From an uncultured Schlesneria sp. (GTDB taxonomy: Bacteria; Planctomycetota; Planctomycetia; Planctomycetales; Planctomycetaceae): a DNA stretch of 64,000 nucleotides. Below, piece by piece: positions 19,629-29,109 of this stretch (positions are counted from its first letter, which is position 1; each line of letters begins with the position of its first letter). The translations under genes and the position numbers were made by a program. Location of the stretch: assembly GCA_903834925.1 (NCBI GenBank), contig CAILLA010000138.1:49293-113292 (forward strand). The letters are read 5' to 3'. Below the pieces are notes generated by a model, which was not told the DNA's origin, searched no databases, and saw nothing but the letters and a program-made list of their open reading frames with translations.

Positions 19629-20079
19629 GGACGACACTCCTCTCCGCAAAAACGGTCGCTGTGAAAGCTGAAGGTTACTCAGAAATTGTTAAGAAACAAC
19701 GGGTGTCTTGTGAATAACATATGTGGACGGAAATCCACTTTCAAACAATTGGGAGCACAGTTGCCAAACCGTATTGAATCTCCTCCACGAAAAAAGGGGA
19801 CGAGTTCTTTATTGACAAAATCAAACGAAAACAACTGGAGCTGTCACCTTTGTTCTGTCTTAGGAAAAAGCCTGGATCAACAGACATGACTGCGACCACT
19901 GAGAAAGACGAATAACGTTTTTGTCGCTTCGATTCGTAGCGGGGTTGAAGACGGGGGAGGGTGTTCAAATTCGCCAGGTAATCCTTATTCGATCGTATCA
20001 ATTAACCGTGCCGCTTGTTGGGGCAATGGCCCGTTAACCACTGCCGCGGGGGCGGTGGGGTTTCGTTCGTTTGCGGGGC
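19629..20079. other. 451-bp stretch without a gene
   Basis: No coding frame of recognisable type was found. An imperfect inverted pair (AAAAGGGGACGAGTT near 19796 and GCTGTCACCTTTG near 19840) and a single GC-rich palindromic arm at 20020-20068 lie in it. The stretch next to 19629 should contain the promoter of the phosphoesterase gene. Confidence 0.5.
20020..20068. repeat. Solo arm of the ACCACCCCCGTGG palindromic repeat family
   Basis: The sequence GGCCCGTTAACCACTGCCGC and the following GGGGCGGTGGGGTTTCGTTC match the right arms of the elements ending at 51753 and 57383. Only one arm is present. It sits just beyond the 3' end of the CehA-type gene. Confidence 0.7.
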
Positions 20080-22641
20080 TTATTCGAGTTCTGACTGTTC
20101 TGCGATTTGTCGGTATCTGGCTTTTGCTCGTTCAAAGGTTTGGCGGGCTTCGTCTCGTTCGGCGAGGATGATGTTGCGTTCGCGGTTTTGCCATAGTAAT
20201 TCGATGGTTTGCTCGCACCAGCGGGCACTGGACCTGGATGACCGGATCGGCTTGTTGGCAACGATCACATTCACTGGATTTGTGTGGAGCTGAGGAAAAT
20301 GCCGAAGAGCGATCCAACCACTGTGCGGGATCATGACATCGAACTCCAGTTTGCGTATCTGGCCATCGGCGGGAACCGTTTGCTTCGCGACGGGTTGGCC
20401 GTTGAAAATGATTTCCACCAAACGTTCTCCGCCTCGTTCGATGGCATCGCGACGTGGGCCGTGTAGTTCGACAGTGTCTCCGACCAGTCGCCGACCTGCT
20501 GCGGGAATTTCAGTCCCTTGAGCTACGGTAGTCGGTGTTTCCGGTGCGAAACAAACGCTGGCGGTGACTTTGACTTTGCCCGATGACGGTAATTCGACTT
20601 GTTCCAAACCGGGAGGTACGTCGTTAATACGGAAGTCGAGGGCATGTGCAAATCCGTCGGAGACGTATGACCGTCCCTGGGCCAGCCCCCTGCACCATTC
20701 TGTGAAGTCGATTCGTTTGATCGTCTTTGAGGCATCGGACGGAAGTTTTGATTTCTCGGCAGGTAATTGGACGTAGACTCGCCCCTGCCCAACTCGACGA
20801 CTGCTCATGCAAGGGAAATCGGTTTCGCCGCTGACTTTGAGAGGGAATCCACAATTCAGCAGGTGATACCACGTATTCCATTCCTGGATGCGGCGAGTGT
20901 CCATAGCGCTGATGAAATCGCAGACCCCTTCGGCTGTTGTCACACAGATTTCCATCGCACCGACGCCGTTCATTTCCGGGATCGCAAGATTCGGTAAGCG
21001 GTCGGCAGCACGTTCGTGACTGGCGATCAACTCGGCTTCGTCGAGCTGGCGATCTCCGTTCGTATCGATCGTGGCCCATGCCTCGGGAAGGAGGGCTGAC
21101 TTTGTTTCCTCTAAGGACAAGAATCTGTCACGGTCCATGTCATATTTCGTCAACAGTCGCCGGGCCGCCGGCACAGGCTCAACGGACAAACCGCTGGCGG
21201 AGTGTGCGTAGCCGGTGGTTCCTCCTTGAGCTTTCGCCCAGCGCATCACGGGAGTTGTCCAGCTTGGCCAGCCCCTGGTCTCGGTTCCGTCAGAACCTGG
21301 ATACGTCTGATCATGCAGGTTCAACAGGCAGACATGCCCGAGTGCCTGCGAACCGAATCCGCTGATTTCCAGATCGTATTTGAGAATGGTCAACGGTTCG
21401 CTGACATCGTGCGGTTTCGAAGCGAAGAACTGTCGCTGGTACCCGTAGCAGGGACCCCAGGTGAGGACACAACCGACGTTCAGGCCTTCACCTTTCACCT
21501 GTCGAAACATGTCTTCGGGGACGACCCCTTCTGTCGGTGATGTGTAATGGGCACATCCCGCCGCATGGATATGATGGTCGCCGGAATAGAATCCGAACTT
21601 TTGAGGATTCACCCATCGCTCAAGCTGGATCTTGATCTGACGACCGGAATCAGGGGCCCGATCGCGATCGGCTGTCGCAGCCGGATCGTCCTTAACAACA
21701 AAGTTCTGCTGGTGAGTCCAATATTCTGGACCTCGACCACTTTGGATACGGAATTCACCTGGAGGCAACAAAATCGTCTCGCCATCGGCTCGGTAGATTT
21801 GTGTTTGAAAGAAAAAGTCGGGAGCGAGTCGCTTCGCCTGTGGAGGATAGACGTGGCCCAGATGATCTCGAACAATCAATGACGCGGTTGTCGGAGACCC
21901 ATCGTCGTCGAGAATTGACAGCCGAACTGCATTTGCCGGACGAATCTGGAACAAAACAGGAACTTCGCCCCGAAACCCCAGATCCTGTTCTCCCTGACCG
22001 AGATCAAATCCGATCGTCGCTTCACGTTTTCCTGCTTCCGTGCTGAGGATCAATGCGATGGCATATTCCACTTCCAATCCACTGAGTCGATCAGACATGG
22101 GAGGTTGTGAAAACATTTCGACGGCGAGGAAGCGTCCCTGATCACGATTGGGGTTCTCGTTTTCCGTCAGTTCCTGAGACTGTTGCCGCTGCATACTGAG
22201 TTTCGCAACCCCGGCATAAACAGCCCCCGCCTGAGGGCTGATAATCCGCAGTCGTTTGGTCACCGTACTGCCATTCAAAACCTTGATCAGGACCGGTGTG
22301 AATCCATGCTGCTGGAGTACGGCCTTGGCGGGGCCTCGACGCACCTTGACTCGTTCTTCGGGGTTAATCTGGACGGTCAACAGCACAAGATTGTCGAGTT
22401 CCTTTTGGATTCGATCAGAAACTTTGGCCTCGATCGCTTCGTTTAGTGACGTGGCTGCGGCGTCTGGGATGGGAGCTCCCAGCATCTTCAGCGTCGTGAC
22501 GACTCGTTGAATATTAGCAGCGAGCGGTTGAGCTTCAACTGACACTCGTTCAGGAGCTGAACCCAGCGGATCATCGGCTAGGCAATGTTCCGCCGAGCAA
22601 CACACGAGTGAGATCAGGATCAACCGCAGGCCAACACGCAT
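20080..22641 (-). CDS. CehA/McbA-type metallohydrolase with EF-hand pair
   Basis: This is an 853-residue secreted protein with a cleavable leader ending near CLADDP. A beta-rich N-terminal half leads to a PHP-type metallohydrolase core: GFYSGDHHIHAAGCAHY with the metal-ligand cluster DHHIH near 352, further His in GHVCLLNLHDQ and GTTGYAHSASG. Inserted in the core is a calcium-binding EF-hand pair (DMDRDRFLSLEE and DTNGDRQLDEAE, about 490-530). Characterised CehA and McbA enzymes hydrolyse carbamates such as carbaryl, but planctomycete members are far longer and their substrates are unknown. ATG at 22641 has AAGGA upstream at good spacing. It is not obviously in an operon. Confidence 0.82.
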   Translation of the reverse strand: MRVGLRLILISLVCCSAEHCLADDPLGSAPERVSVEAQPLAANIQRVVTTLKMLGAPIPDAAATSLNEAIEAKVSDRIQKELDNLVLLTVQINPEERVKVRRGPAKAVLQQHGFTPVLIKVLNGSTVTKRLRIISPQAGAVYAGVAKLSMQRQQSQELTENENPNRDQGRFLAVEMFSQPPMSDRLSGLEVEYAIALILSTEAGKREATIGFDLGQGEQDLGFRGEVPVLFQIRPANAVRLSILDDDGSPTTASLIVRDHLGHVYPPQAKRLAPDFFFQTQIYRADGETILLPPGEFRIQSGRGPEYWTHQQNFVVKDDPAATADRDRAPDSGRQIKIQLERWVNPQKFGFYSGDHHIHAAGCAHYTSPTEGVVPEDMFRQVKGEGLNVGCVLTWGPCYGYQRQFFASKPHDVSEPLTILKYDLEISGFGSQALGHVCLLNLHDQTYPGSDGTETRGWPSWTTPVMRWAKAQGGTTGYAHSASGLSVEPVPAARRLLTKYDMDRDRFLSLEETKSALLPEAWATIDTNGDRQLDEAELIASHERAADRLPNLAIPEMNGVGAMEICVTTAEGVCDFISAMDTRRIQEWNTWYHLLNCGFPLKVSGETDFPCMSSRRVGQGRVYVQLPAEKSKLPSDASKTIKRIDFTEWCRGLAQGRSYVSDGFAHALDFRINDVPPGLEQVELPSSGKVKVTASVCFAPETPTTVAQGTEIPAAGRRLVGDTVELHGPRRDAIERGGERLVEIIFNGQPVAKQTVPADGQIRKLEFDVMIPHSGWIALRHFPQLHTNPVNVIVANKPIRSSRSSARWCEQTIELLWQNRERNIILAERDEARQTFERAKARYRQIAEQSELE

Positions 22642-23009
22642 GGTAATTCCTTAAGCGAAGACACTGCTTCTCCGAAGACTCCGAAGCAGTGGCACAAATA
22701 CTAGAACGTTCAACGTTCACAAACCATTCGTAAAGAACTCCGTCTGGCGAAGCTTTTCCGGTCGTAGTGGTTTGTGAAAACTGGCGGGTCGAACACAAGA
22801 AATCACAGTTGCTGAGTCAACTTAAAGAAGTCACTTCAACCTGCAAAAAACGCCGATCCTCGTAAAACCCAAAAATAACAACTTGATCAGCATCATTCGG
22901 CGTTCATTAAGCCGCTCTTTCACGGATCGAACCTCCAGGGATGGATGGGATCTGCCAAGCGAACTGGCATTCCAAGCTGCTCACATATTTCCATCCCGGA
23001 GTTTCTCGC
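22642..23009. other. 368-bp intergenic stretch with two inverted repeats
   Basis: A GTGCCAC-type hairpin lies at about 22665-22701 (CACTGCTTC pairing with GAAGCAGTG, then GCAC). A longer inverted pair TTCACAAACCA (about 22718) and TGGTTTGTGAA (about 22769) follows. The region separates divergent genes and should hold both promoters, but no confident -35/-10 pair was identified. Confidence 0.55.
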
Positions 23010-23978
23010 ATGAAGCGGTTTTTTCGTTTGTTCTGTTGTCTGAACCGTCAGCAAACCGCAAACGGTCTTTCCGTTTCGGTCGTCGTCTTCACCTTGTTGT
23101 TCTTACACCTGGAAAGTTCGCCCACACCGGCTGGAGCCGACATTGCCAGGCGCGTAACGAACAAGTCTGCTTTTGTGATGGCGGCTGCCAAAACGTCAAC
23201 GCTGGGACAAACTGCCCAATCGAACTCGTCACAGGGACAAGGTGGCTCGGGCGAAAGTGCATCGAACGACGTGACACACAAAATTCAGATCTTGGAAAAA
23301 GGGTTGGAATATCTTTCAAAAACCCCTCATTATACAGCTCAGTTCGTGAAGCAAGAGTTGGTGAATGGCGAGTTGCTCGACGAACAAGAAATGGAAATGA
23401 AGGTTCGTCATGCTCCGTTCAGCGTCTATTTGAAATGGGTAACAGGCGAAGCGGGACGTGAAGTCTTGTATGTCGAGGGGCAGAACGATGGTCGCATGAA
23501 GGCTCATCCCGGCGGATGGAAGGCTCGCCTCCCTGCCGTCAACCTCGAACCAACCGGTAGCCTCGCAATGGCCGAGTCACGACATCCGATCACACGAGCC
23601 GGCCTGTTTAGTCTGACGAAGATGATGGTTGATTCTCATCGACAGGATTTGGAGAAGGACAACATTGCCCGTTTCGAAAAGCTGCAAGACCAGGTGTTTG
23701 ATGGTCGCCACTGCCATGCGTTTGTGGTCGAGTACAAAGACAAGCAGTCGTCGGAACAGTATCGCAAGTCGATCACGTTGATTGATAAGGAATGGTCGGT
23801 TCCGGTTTACATCAAGAACTTTGGCTGGTTGAACGGTCAGCCCCCTGCCGATCCTGATCAGCACGATGAAGCGACGCTGATCGAATACTACAGCTATTCC
23901 AATGTCAAGTTCCGTTCAAATCTGATCGCTCTGGATTTCGATCACACGAACGAGGATTATGGGTTTAAACGGCAATAG
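23010..23978 (+). CDS. DUF1571 domain protein
   Basis: This is a 322-residue exported protein with an N-terminal hydrophobic segment (SVSVVVFTLLFLHLESS). The C-terminal two thirds carry the DUF1571 pattern: LEKGLEYLSKTPHYTAQFVK, then ELLDEQEMEMKVRH and KWVTGEAGREVLYVEG. DUF1571 proteins are common in planctomycetes and resemble lipoprotein-carrier-like beta folds, but no function is established. ATG at 23010 is preceded by GGAG at about 9 nt; the open frame extends upstream to 22941 without a ribosome site. It is followed by a cluster of hairpin repeats. Confidence 0.85.
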   Translation: MKRFFRLFCCLNRQQTANGLSVSVVVFTLLFLHLESSPTPAGADIARRVTNKSAFVMAAAKTSTLGQTAQSNSSQGQGGSGESASNDVTHKIQILEKGLEYLSKTPHYTAQFVKQELVNGELLDEQEMEMKVRHAPFSVYLKWVTGEAGREVLYVEGQNDGRMKAHPGGWKARLPAVNLEPTGSLAMAESRHPITRAGLFSLTKMMVDSHRQDLEKDNIARFEKLQDQVFDGRHCHAFVVEYKDKQSSEQYRKSITLIDKEWSVPVYIKNFGWLNGQPPADPDQHDEATLIEYYSYSNVKFRSNLIALDFDHTNEDYGFKRQ

Positions 23979-23995
23979 TCGACGGTCTGCAAACT

Positions 23996-24148
23996 CTTGT
24001 GCCACTGCATCGGAGTCTTCGGAGACGCAGTGTCTTCTGATTTTATCGACGATCGAAGAACACGGCTTAACCGAAGATCATAAAACCTTGGCACCCGTTG
24101 TTGCTGAAGAGCACTGCTTAACCGAAGACGGTTAAGCAGTGGCACAAG
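23996..24148. repeat. GTGCCAC-type hairpin repeat cluster, three units
   Basis: Three hairpin units lie in a row. The first 42 bp are identical to 3840-3881. The third is a perfect 13-bp stem, CACTGCTTAACCG, loop AAGA, CGGTTAAGCAGTG, followed by GCACAAG, which mirrors the CTTGTGC at the left end. It occupies the gap between the DUF1571 and cytochrome c genes. Confidence 0.8.
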
Positions 24149-24242
24149 ACTATTGCATGGGAAGGTTCACCTGCTGGTGTCCGGGCTTGGACATGTCTAT
24201 CTTTCATCCAGAAAAGAAGACTGACGTGAGCCAGGATGCAAT

Positions 24243-27221
24243 ATGAACCTGATGTCGAAGTCCGCTTTATACACTGTGATCTGGGGTTGGGCTGTCGCGA
24301 CAATCCCGGCGGTCTATTCTCAAGGGTTCTCCCCCGATGATGCCGTCAAGCAGATGACCGTCGCTGATGGCTTCGAAGTTCAGGTTGTCGCCAGTGAGCC
24401 ACTCGTTCGGCAGCCTGTCTGCATCGAGTTCGATGACCGAGGGCGTCTGTGGGTCATTCAGTATTTGCAATACCCCAATCCAGCCGGGTTGAAACGATTG
24501 CAAGTCGACCGATACTCGCGGACAAAATATGATCGAGTCCCGGAACCACCACCATTTGGGCCTCGGGGAGCCGACCGAATTACCATCCTGTCGGATTCCG
24601 ATGGCGATGGGAGGATGGACCAAGGCCGTGATTTTGTTCAGGGATTGAATCTCGCGACAGGCCTCGCGTTCGGACATGGAGGGGTATTTGTTTTAAATGT
24701 CCCCTACCTGTTGTTTTATCCCGATCGTAACCGCGACGACATTCCGGATGGTGATCCTGAGGTATTGCTGACGGGGTTTGGGATGGAAGATGCTCACAGC
24801 GTCGCAAACTCGTTGACCTGGGGGCCTGACGGATGGCTTTACGGATGCCAAGGGAGTACCGTCACCGCGAATATTCGCGGGATCGAATTTCAGCAGGGGG
24901 TCTGGCGATATCACCCTGTTTCTCACAAATTTGAACTGTTCTGCGAAGGGGGTGGCAATTCGTGGGGCCTCGACTTTAGCCCCACGGGCGAACTGTTCTA
25001 CAGCACGAATTACGGGGGACATGTGCTTTTGCATGGAGTTCAGGGTAGCTACCTGGTGAAGTCTTTTGCAAAACATGGTGCGTTGCACAACCCGCACGCT
25101 TATGGCTTCTTCGACCACGCTCCTCACCAGAATTTTCGGGGAGGACACGTGACTGTCGGTGGAATCGTCTATCAGGGAGATTCGTTTCCCGAGTCCTTTC
25201 GAGATACTTACATCGCGGGCGATCTGCTCGGTCACGGGGTCTACTGGCACCAGATTACGGGACGGGGATCAACAGTCAAAACGGCCCACGGGGGTGAGTT
25301 GATTGCTGCCAATGATACATGGTTTGCGCCGACCGATGTGACGATGGGGCCGGAAGGGGCTGTGTACGTTTCGGACTGGAATGATGCCAGGACGGCACAT
25401 CCCGATCCCGACGCCGACTGGGATCGTTCGAATGGTCGAATCTATCGAATTGCCGCGAAGGGAATCCGAGCGGCTCCCTCCATCGATTTCACGAAACTGT
25501 CGACAGATCAACTATTGAAGCTGCATCGACATCGCAGCCAGTGGTATGTTCGTCGAGCTCGAACGGAGTTGGCTGGCCGACATGACGCGAAATCTGGCTT
25601 ATTGAATTTGCTGAACGACCCGGATGAAATCGTGGCTCTCGAAGGACTATGGTCGCTTGCTGCAATCAGTGAATTCGATGAAAAGCTCGGTGACAATTTA
25701 TTAAACAGTCCGCATCCTGCGATCCGGTCATGGGCAGTCCGACTTCTTGGCGACTCTCAACAGGTGTCGCCGGAAATGGCTCATCAATTGGACAAATTTG
25801 CCGAGCGCGAACCAGCAGTTGATGTTCGAAGGCAACTCGCATCAACGGCAGCCCGACTGACGGCACAACAGGCGATGCCGATCATTAATGCCAATATTAA
25901 CCGAGACCTTGATAGCGATGACCCTTACATTCCCTTGCTGTGGTGGTGGGCCGTCGAGCGACACAGCGTCACGGGGCGAGATGAAGTCATGCGACGCTTC
26001 CTCCGTCCATCACTTTGGAAATCGCGACTCGGTCGCGATATTTTGCTGACTCGGCTTGTTCGCCGATATGCCGTCGAAGGAACTGAAGCGGGGTTGGATT
26101 GCGTCGTTCAGCTCTTAAAGGCTGCCCCCGAGGATACCGCGCGTGACGCCTTGTGGTTGCCAATCCTAAATGGATTACGAGATCGTCTGGGAAACGAATC
26201 TGGATCACACCAACCGAAACTTGTCACCGAACATGAGTTGGTGCAGGTCGTCCGAACGCGGTGGCAAGCGAAACCGAGCGACCTCACGCTGACGTCACTG
26301 GCCCTGACGTTAAATATCCGCGAGTCATTCTCAGCTCTTATTGAAGACGCGATGAATCGACATCTCGACTCAGGCAGGCGGATTTCGTTATTGGGCATGC
26401 TGGCAGAATTTGGAAAACCGGAAATTGCTCAGCCATTATTAGAACTGGTTCAATCCGACGATCCTGAACCTGTTCGGGTTGCAGCGTTGAAGGCCCTCGG
26501 TCGGTTTGACGATGCTCATGTGACTTCCGCGTTAATCGAGTTGCATCAGTCGTCGATTTCACCCGCAATGAAATCACAGATTCTCGACGTTTTGTTTGGT
26601 CGTAGATCATTTGCGAAAGCCTGGTTGATGGCGGTGGAGAATGGTCGGATTGCCCCGGCGTCAGTCCCCGTCGAGCAGGTGAAACGCATTACGCTTCTCG
26701 AAGATCCCGAATTGGACGCGATTGTGATTAAGCATTGGGGGCAGTTTGGTAGAAGTCGGGAAGACAAGCTGGCCGAAGTCCGGCGACTGAACAACGACTT
26801 GCGGGCGTCGGCCGGTCGCGTGGATTTTGGGCAGGCCGTGTTCAAAAAACATTGTGCCGCGTGCCACCAGTTGTTCGGCGAGGGAACGAAGCTGGGGCCT
26901 GATCTGACCACGGCGAACCGTAAGGACCGTGACTTTATGCTGATCAGTCTGGTCGATCCCAGTAGTGTGATTCGAAAAGAGTTTGCCAGTTACATCGTGC
27001 AAACGAAAGATGGCCGCGTGCTGACGGGGTTACCAGTCACTCGTGAAGACGCTTCCGTGACGCTGGTTAATGCCAAAAACGAAAAGACGATAATCGGCAT
27101 GAACGAAATTGACGACCTGCGAGTATCGCCGATTTCGCTGATGCCGGACGATCTTTACAAACAACTGAAACCGCAGGATCTGCGCGACCTGTTTTCGTAT
27201 CTGGAATCAAACCAGAAATAG
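24243..27221 (+). CDS. Planctomycete-type membrane-bound dehydrogenase with cytochrome c domain
   Basis: This 992-residue exported protein has a signal peptide (residues about 1-28). Then comes a six-bladed propeller typical of PVC dehydrogenase-like proteins (GFEVQVVASEPLVRQPVCIE, GRLWVIQYLQYPNP, NSLTWGPDGWLYGC), HEAT-like helical repeats (about 400-800), and a C-terminal cytochrome c domain with haem motif CAACH near 871-875 and a likely distal Met region. Such proteins are thought to oxidise sugars or other organics and pass electrons to periplasmic carriers; the substrate is unknown. AGGA lies 7 nt before the ATG. The order propeller-HEAT-CxxCH is the usual one and the length is typical. 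Confidence 0.9.
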   Translation: MNLMSKSALYTVIWGWAVATIPAVYSQGFSPDDAVKQMTVADGFEVQVVASEPLVRQPVCIEFDDRGRLWVIQYLQYPNPAGLKRLQVDRYSRTKYDRVPEPPPFGPRGADRITILSDSDGDGRMDQGRDFVQGLNLATGLAFGHGGVFVLNVPYLLFYPDRNRDDIPDGDPEVLLTGFGMEDAHSVANSLTWGPDGWLYGCQGSTVTANIRGIEFQQGVWRYHPVSHKFELFCEGGGNSWGLDFSPTGELFYSTNYGGHVLLHGVQGSYLVKSFAKHGALHNPHAYGFFDHAPHQNFRGGHVTVGGIVYQGDSFPESFRDTYIAGDLLGHGVYWHQITGRGSTVKTAHGGELIAANDTWFAPTDVTMGPEGAVYVSDWNDARTAHPDPDADWDRSNGRIYRIAAKGIRAAPSIDFTKLSTDQLLKLHRHRSQWYVRRARTELAGRHDAKSGLLNLLNDPDEIVALEGLWSLAAISEFDEKLGDNLLNSPHPAIRSWAVRLLGDSQQVSPEMAHQLDKFAEREPAVDVRRQLASTAARLTAQQAMPIINANINRDLDSDDPYIPLLWWWAVERHSVTGRDEVMRRFLRPSLWKSRLGRDILLTRLVRRYAVEGTEAGLDCVVQLLKAAPEDTARDALWLPILNGLRDRLGNESGSHQPKLVTEHELVQVVRTRWQAKPSDLTLTSLALTLNIRESFSALIEDAMNRHLDSGRRISLLGMLAEFGKPEIAQPLLELVQSDDPEPVRVAALKALGRFDDAHVTSALIELHQSSISPAMKSQILDVLFGRRSFAKAWLMAVENGRIAPASVPVEQVKRITLLEDPELDAIVIKHWGQFGRSREDKLAEVRRLNNDLRASAGRVDFGQAVFKKHCAACHQLFGEGTKLGPDLTTANRKDRDFMLISLVDPSSVIRKEFASYIVQTKDGRVLTGLPVTREDASVTLVNAKNEKTIIGMNEIDDLRVSPISLMPDDLYKQLKPQDLRDLFSYLESNQK

Positions 27222-27262
27222 TGGTGGCAATCGCTAATGCCTTGTCGAATCCTCTGAATTAG

Positions 27263-27297
27263 GGTGCCACTGTATGACCGTCTTCGGTCATGCAGTG
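27263..27297. repeat. GTGCCAC-type hairpin repeat unit
   Basis: GGTGCCACTG opens the unit, and CACTG.ATGACCG pairs with CGGTCAT.CAGTG across a TCTT loop (hairpin 27268-27297). The stem sequence differs from other copies but remains paired. Confidence 0.75.
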
Positions 27298-27367
27298 TTC
27301 TTAGATTGCCTCAAACAAAAGGGAAGACACTGCGTCTACGAAGACTCCCGAGAGGCGTGGCCGCAGA

Positions 27368-27536
27368 CCAAAGTAGCCATCATCGCTCCGCGTGATGAGC
27401 ATCGTTCGAAAACCAAGTGAATACCAATCAGCATGTTTTACAGGAATTCAAACGATGCCTCTGTTCCGATGTTTAGGCAACGCTTGAATCGTTTCCGACA
27501 CATGCTCATCACGCGGAGCGATGATGGCTACTTTGG
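27368..27536. mobile_element. MITE-like element with perfect 35-bp TIRs
   Basis: CCAAAGTAGCCATCATCGCT at 27368 begins a 35-bp arm whose exact reverse complement is at 27502-27536. The total length is 169 bp. The interior is related to that of 50931-51092 and, in reverse, to the partial copy at 41702-41795. No coding capacity is present, so movement would depend on a transposase supplied in trans. Confidence 0.85.
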
Positions 27537-27650
27537 ACGAAATCCTGAAATTTGACTCGATGATTCAAGCTTCAGACCTGAAGAAGTCCGATGCAGTGGC
27601 ACAGAACCCGAAATTTAAGTCGTAACAGCGCACGAGACTCCTCGTTGCAT

Positions 27651-28970
27651 TTACTCACTTGGCTTCTCTTCAACAGTGATCTTTCCCAGCATGGAATAGA
27701 TGTTGATCAACGCTTTGTTCATCATTTCTTCACCCGCGCCGACCTGGGCGGGTGAGACGGGAGCATCGGCGCCGTAACCACCTTCTGAAACGGCCTCGAT
27801 CGTGGGGAAGTAGTTCATGTATCCATTGCAGTAGCCGAAAAAGAGGGTGTGTTTTACATAGGTCCGGTCTCGCAGCCGAACCGCATGGTTACTGAAGAAT
27901 TCGCCAGAACCGCCGACAATTGCGATTTCACGGTTGATCAAAACTGTATTTAGCTCCGGATGCATTCCGTCCTTATAGTCCTCGGCAAAATTCCGAATCA
28001 ATTCGGGAAAGAAAGCCACGCTGTAAAGGGTCATGACGGCGGGATTGTTGAGATCAATTCGGGTTGAAAAGTGAAACCGATCAACTCGCCCTTTGACAGA
28101 TGGTCGAGCGGGAATGACTGTTTCTGTTGCCTTGGCCAGTTTGACACATTCGGCTCCCAACTGTTCGCCAAACCCCTGGGGGCCGGTGACGTTAATCGCA
28201 TTAGCGCTCATATCTCCCGAGGCACCCTGGATGAAGACGCAGGGGGCATTCAATTCCTTTTCCACATAGTTCATCATAAAGCCGGGATAATCGGCCGAGA
28301 ACTTCAGAATCTCACCCTTTGTCATGACCGGGTGGGCCGCGAAGTTGACGAGGACTGCAATTGGCATGCCCTGAGGATCGTCGAATCGAATCACTGAGAG
28401 TTGTGGATCTCGGGCGGCAGGCTGACGCTTGCTATGTCGATTACGGTTGTAAGGAACATCGGCCGACGTGACGCCGATCCGGGCTGGCTGTAACCTGGAC
28501 GCAGCTTCGATGATTGTTGTCGACAGCAGATCGGGAAGAGTTTTCAGATAGCCGATGGCGGCGTCAAATCGTCCCTTTCCAAATCCCTCGCGATCCGTCA
28601 GTTCCAGCACGGGACCATGATGCGTGTGCGAGCCGACAATCAGCACGTGCTCGATCTGGGCTTTTTCGCGGATCGTGGCTCGAATTTCGTCCATCATGGC
28701 GGTCGTCGGTGCTCGTCCCATATCCAGGCCAACCAATGCCACCCGGTCCGTACCCGCTTCGATGACGATCGCCTTTGCCATGAGTGGATCGAGCGTTCCT
28801 TGCGACAAAAGATCCCTTCGAGCACCGTAACCCCACATCGGCATTGGAACTTGAGGAGTGACATCCTTCTGGGCAAATCCGACGCGAAAATCGGTATCAT
28901 CTGCTTGGATAGAGGACAATGGGAACGCCGAGATAAACAACACCATCGAACACAAGAATCGCAAAAGCAT
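27651..28970 (-). CDS. Neutral/alkaline ceramidase-like secreted hydrolase
   Basis: This is a 439-residue exported protein with a leader ending near SSIQAD. It matches the N-terminal catalytic domain of neutral/alkaline non-lysosomal ceramidase: FRVGFAQKDVTPQVP at the start of the mature part, DRVALVGLDMG, and the zinc-site motif GSHTHHGP. NFAAHPVMTKG and FIQGASGDMS are further family motifs. In planctomycetes such paralogues are numerous, and it is not known whether they act on ceramides. The separate C-terminal Ig-like domain of full ceramidases is absent. ATG at 28970 has GAGG upstream. The flanking genes are unrelated. Confidence 0.87.
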   Translation of the reverse strand: MLLRFLCSMVLFISAFPLSSIQADDTDFRVGFAQKDVTPQVPMPMWGYGARRDLLSQGTLDPLMAKAIVIEAGTDRVALVGLDMGRAPTTAMMDEIRATIREKAQIEHVLIVGSHTHHGPVLELTDREGFGKGRFDAAIGYLKTLPDLLSTTIIEAASRLQPARIGVTSADVPYNRNRHSKRQPAARDPQLSVIRFDDPQGMPIAVLVNFAAHPVMTKGEILKFSADYPGFMMNYVEKELNAPCVFIQGASGDMSANAINVTGPQGFGEQLGAECVKLAKATETVIPARPSVKGRVDRFHFSTRIDLNNPAVMTLYSVAFFPELIRNFAEDYKDGMHPELNTVLINREIAIVGGSGEFFSNHAVRLRDRTYVKHTLFFGYCNGYMNYFPTIEAVSEGGYGADAPVSPAQVGAGEEMMNKALINIYSMLGKITVEEKPSE

Positions 28971-29109
28971 CAGTTGGCCTCAGTGATTTTCAGATCAGTC
29001 AGCAATTGAGATCGGAAAGCCGAACGCATCGGCTTTGAACTTGCGATTGTGACATTCCATACTGATAAAGAGAAGTGTTTGACGCGTTGCCACAGTGAAG
29101 GAACAACCG

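Larger units (their letters stand above)
27222..27650. other. 429-bp gap filled with repeats
   Basis: No gene is seen. It contains a GTGCCAC hairpin unit (27263-27297), a degenerate second unit (about 27323-27360), a complete CCAAAGTAG element (27368-27536) and a closing half-unit (about 27575-27604, GATGCAGTGGCAC). The order suggests that the CCAAAGTAG element inserted into a pre-existing hairpin pair. Confidence 0.65.
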
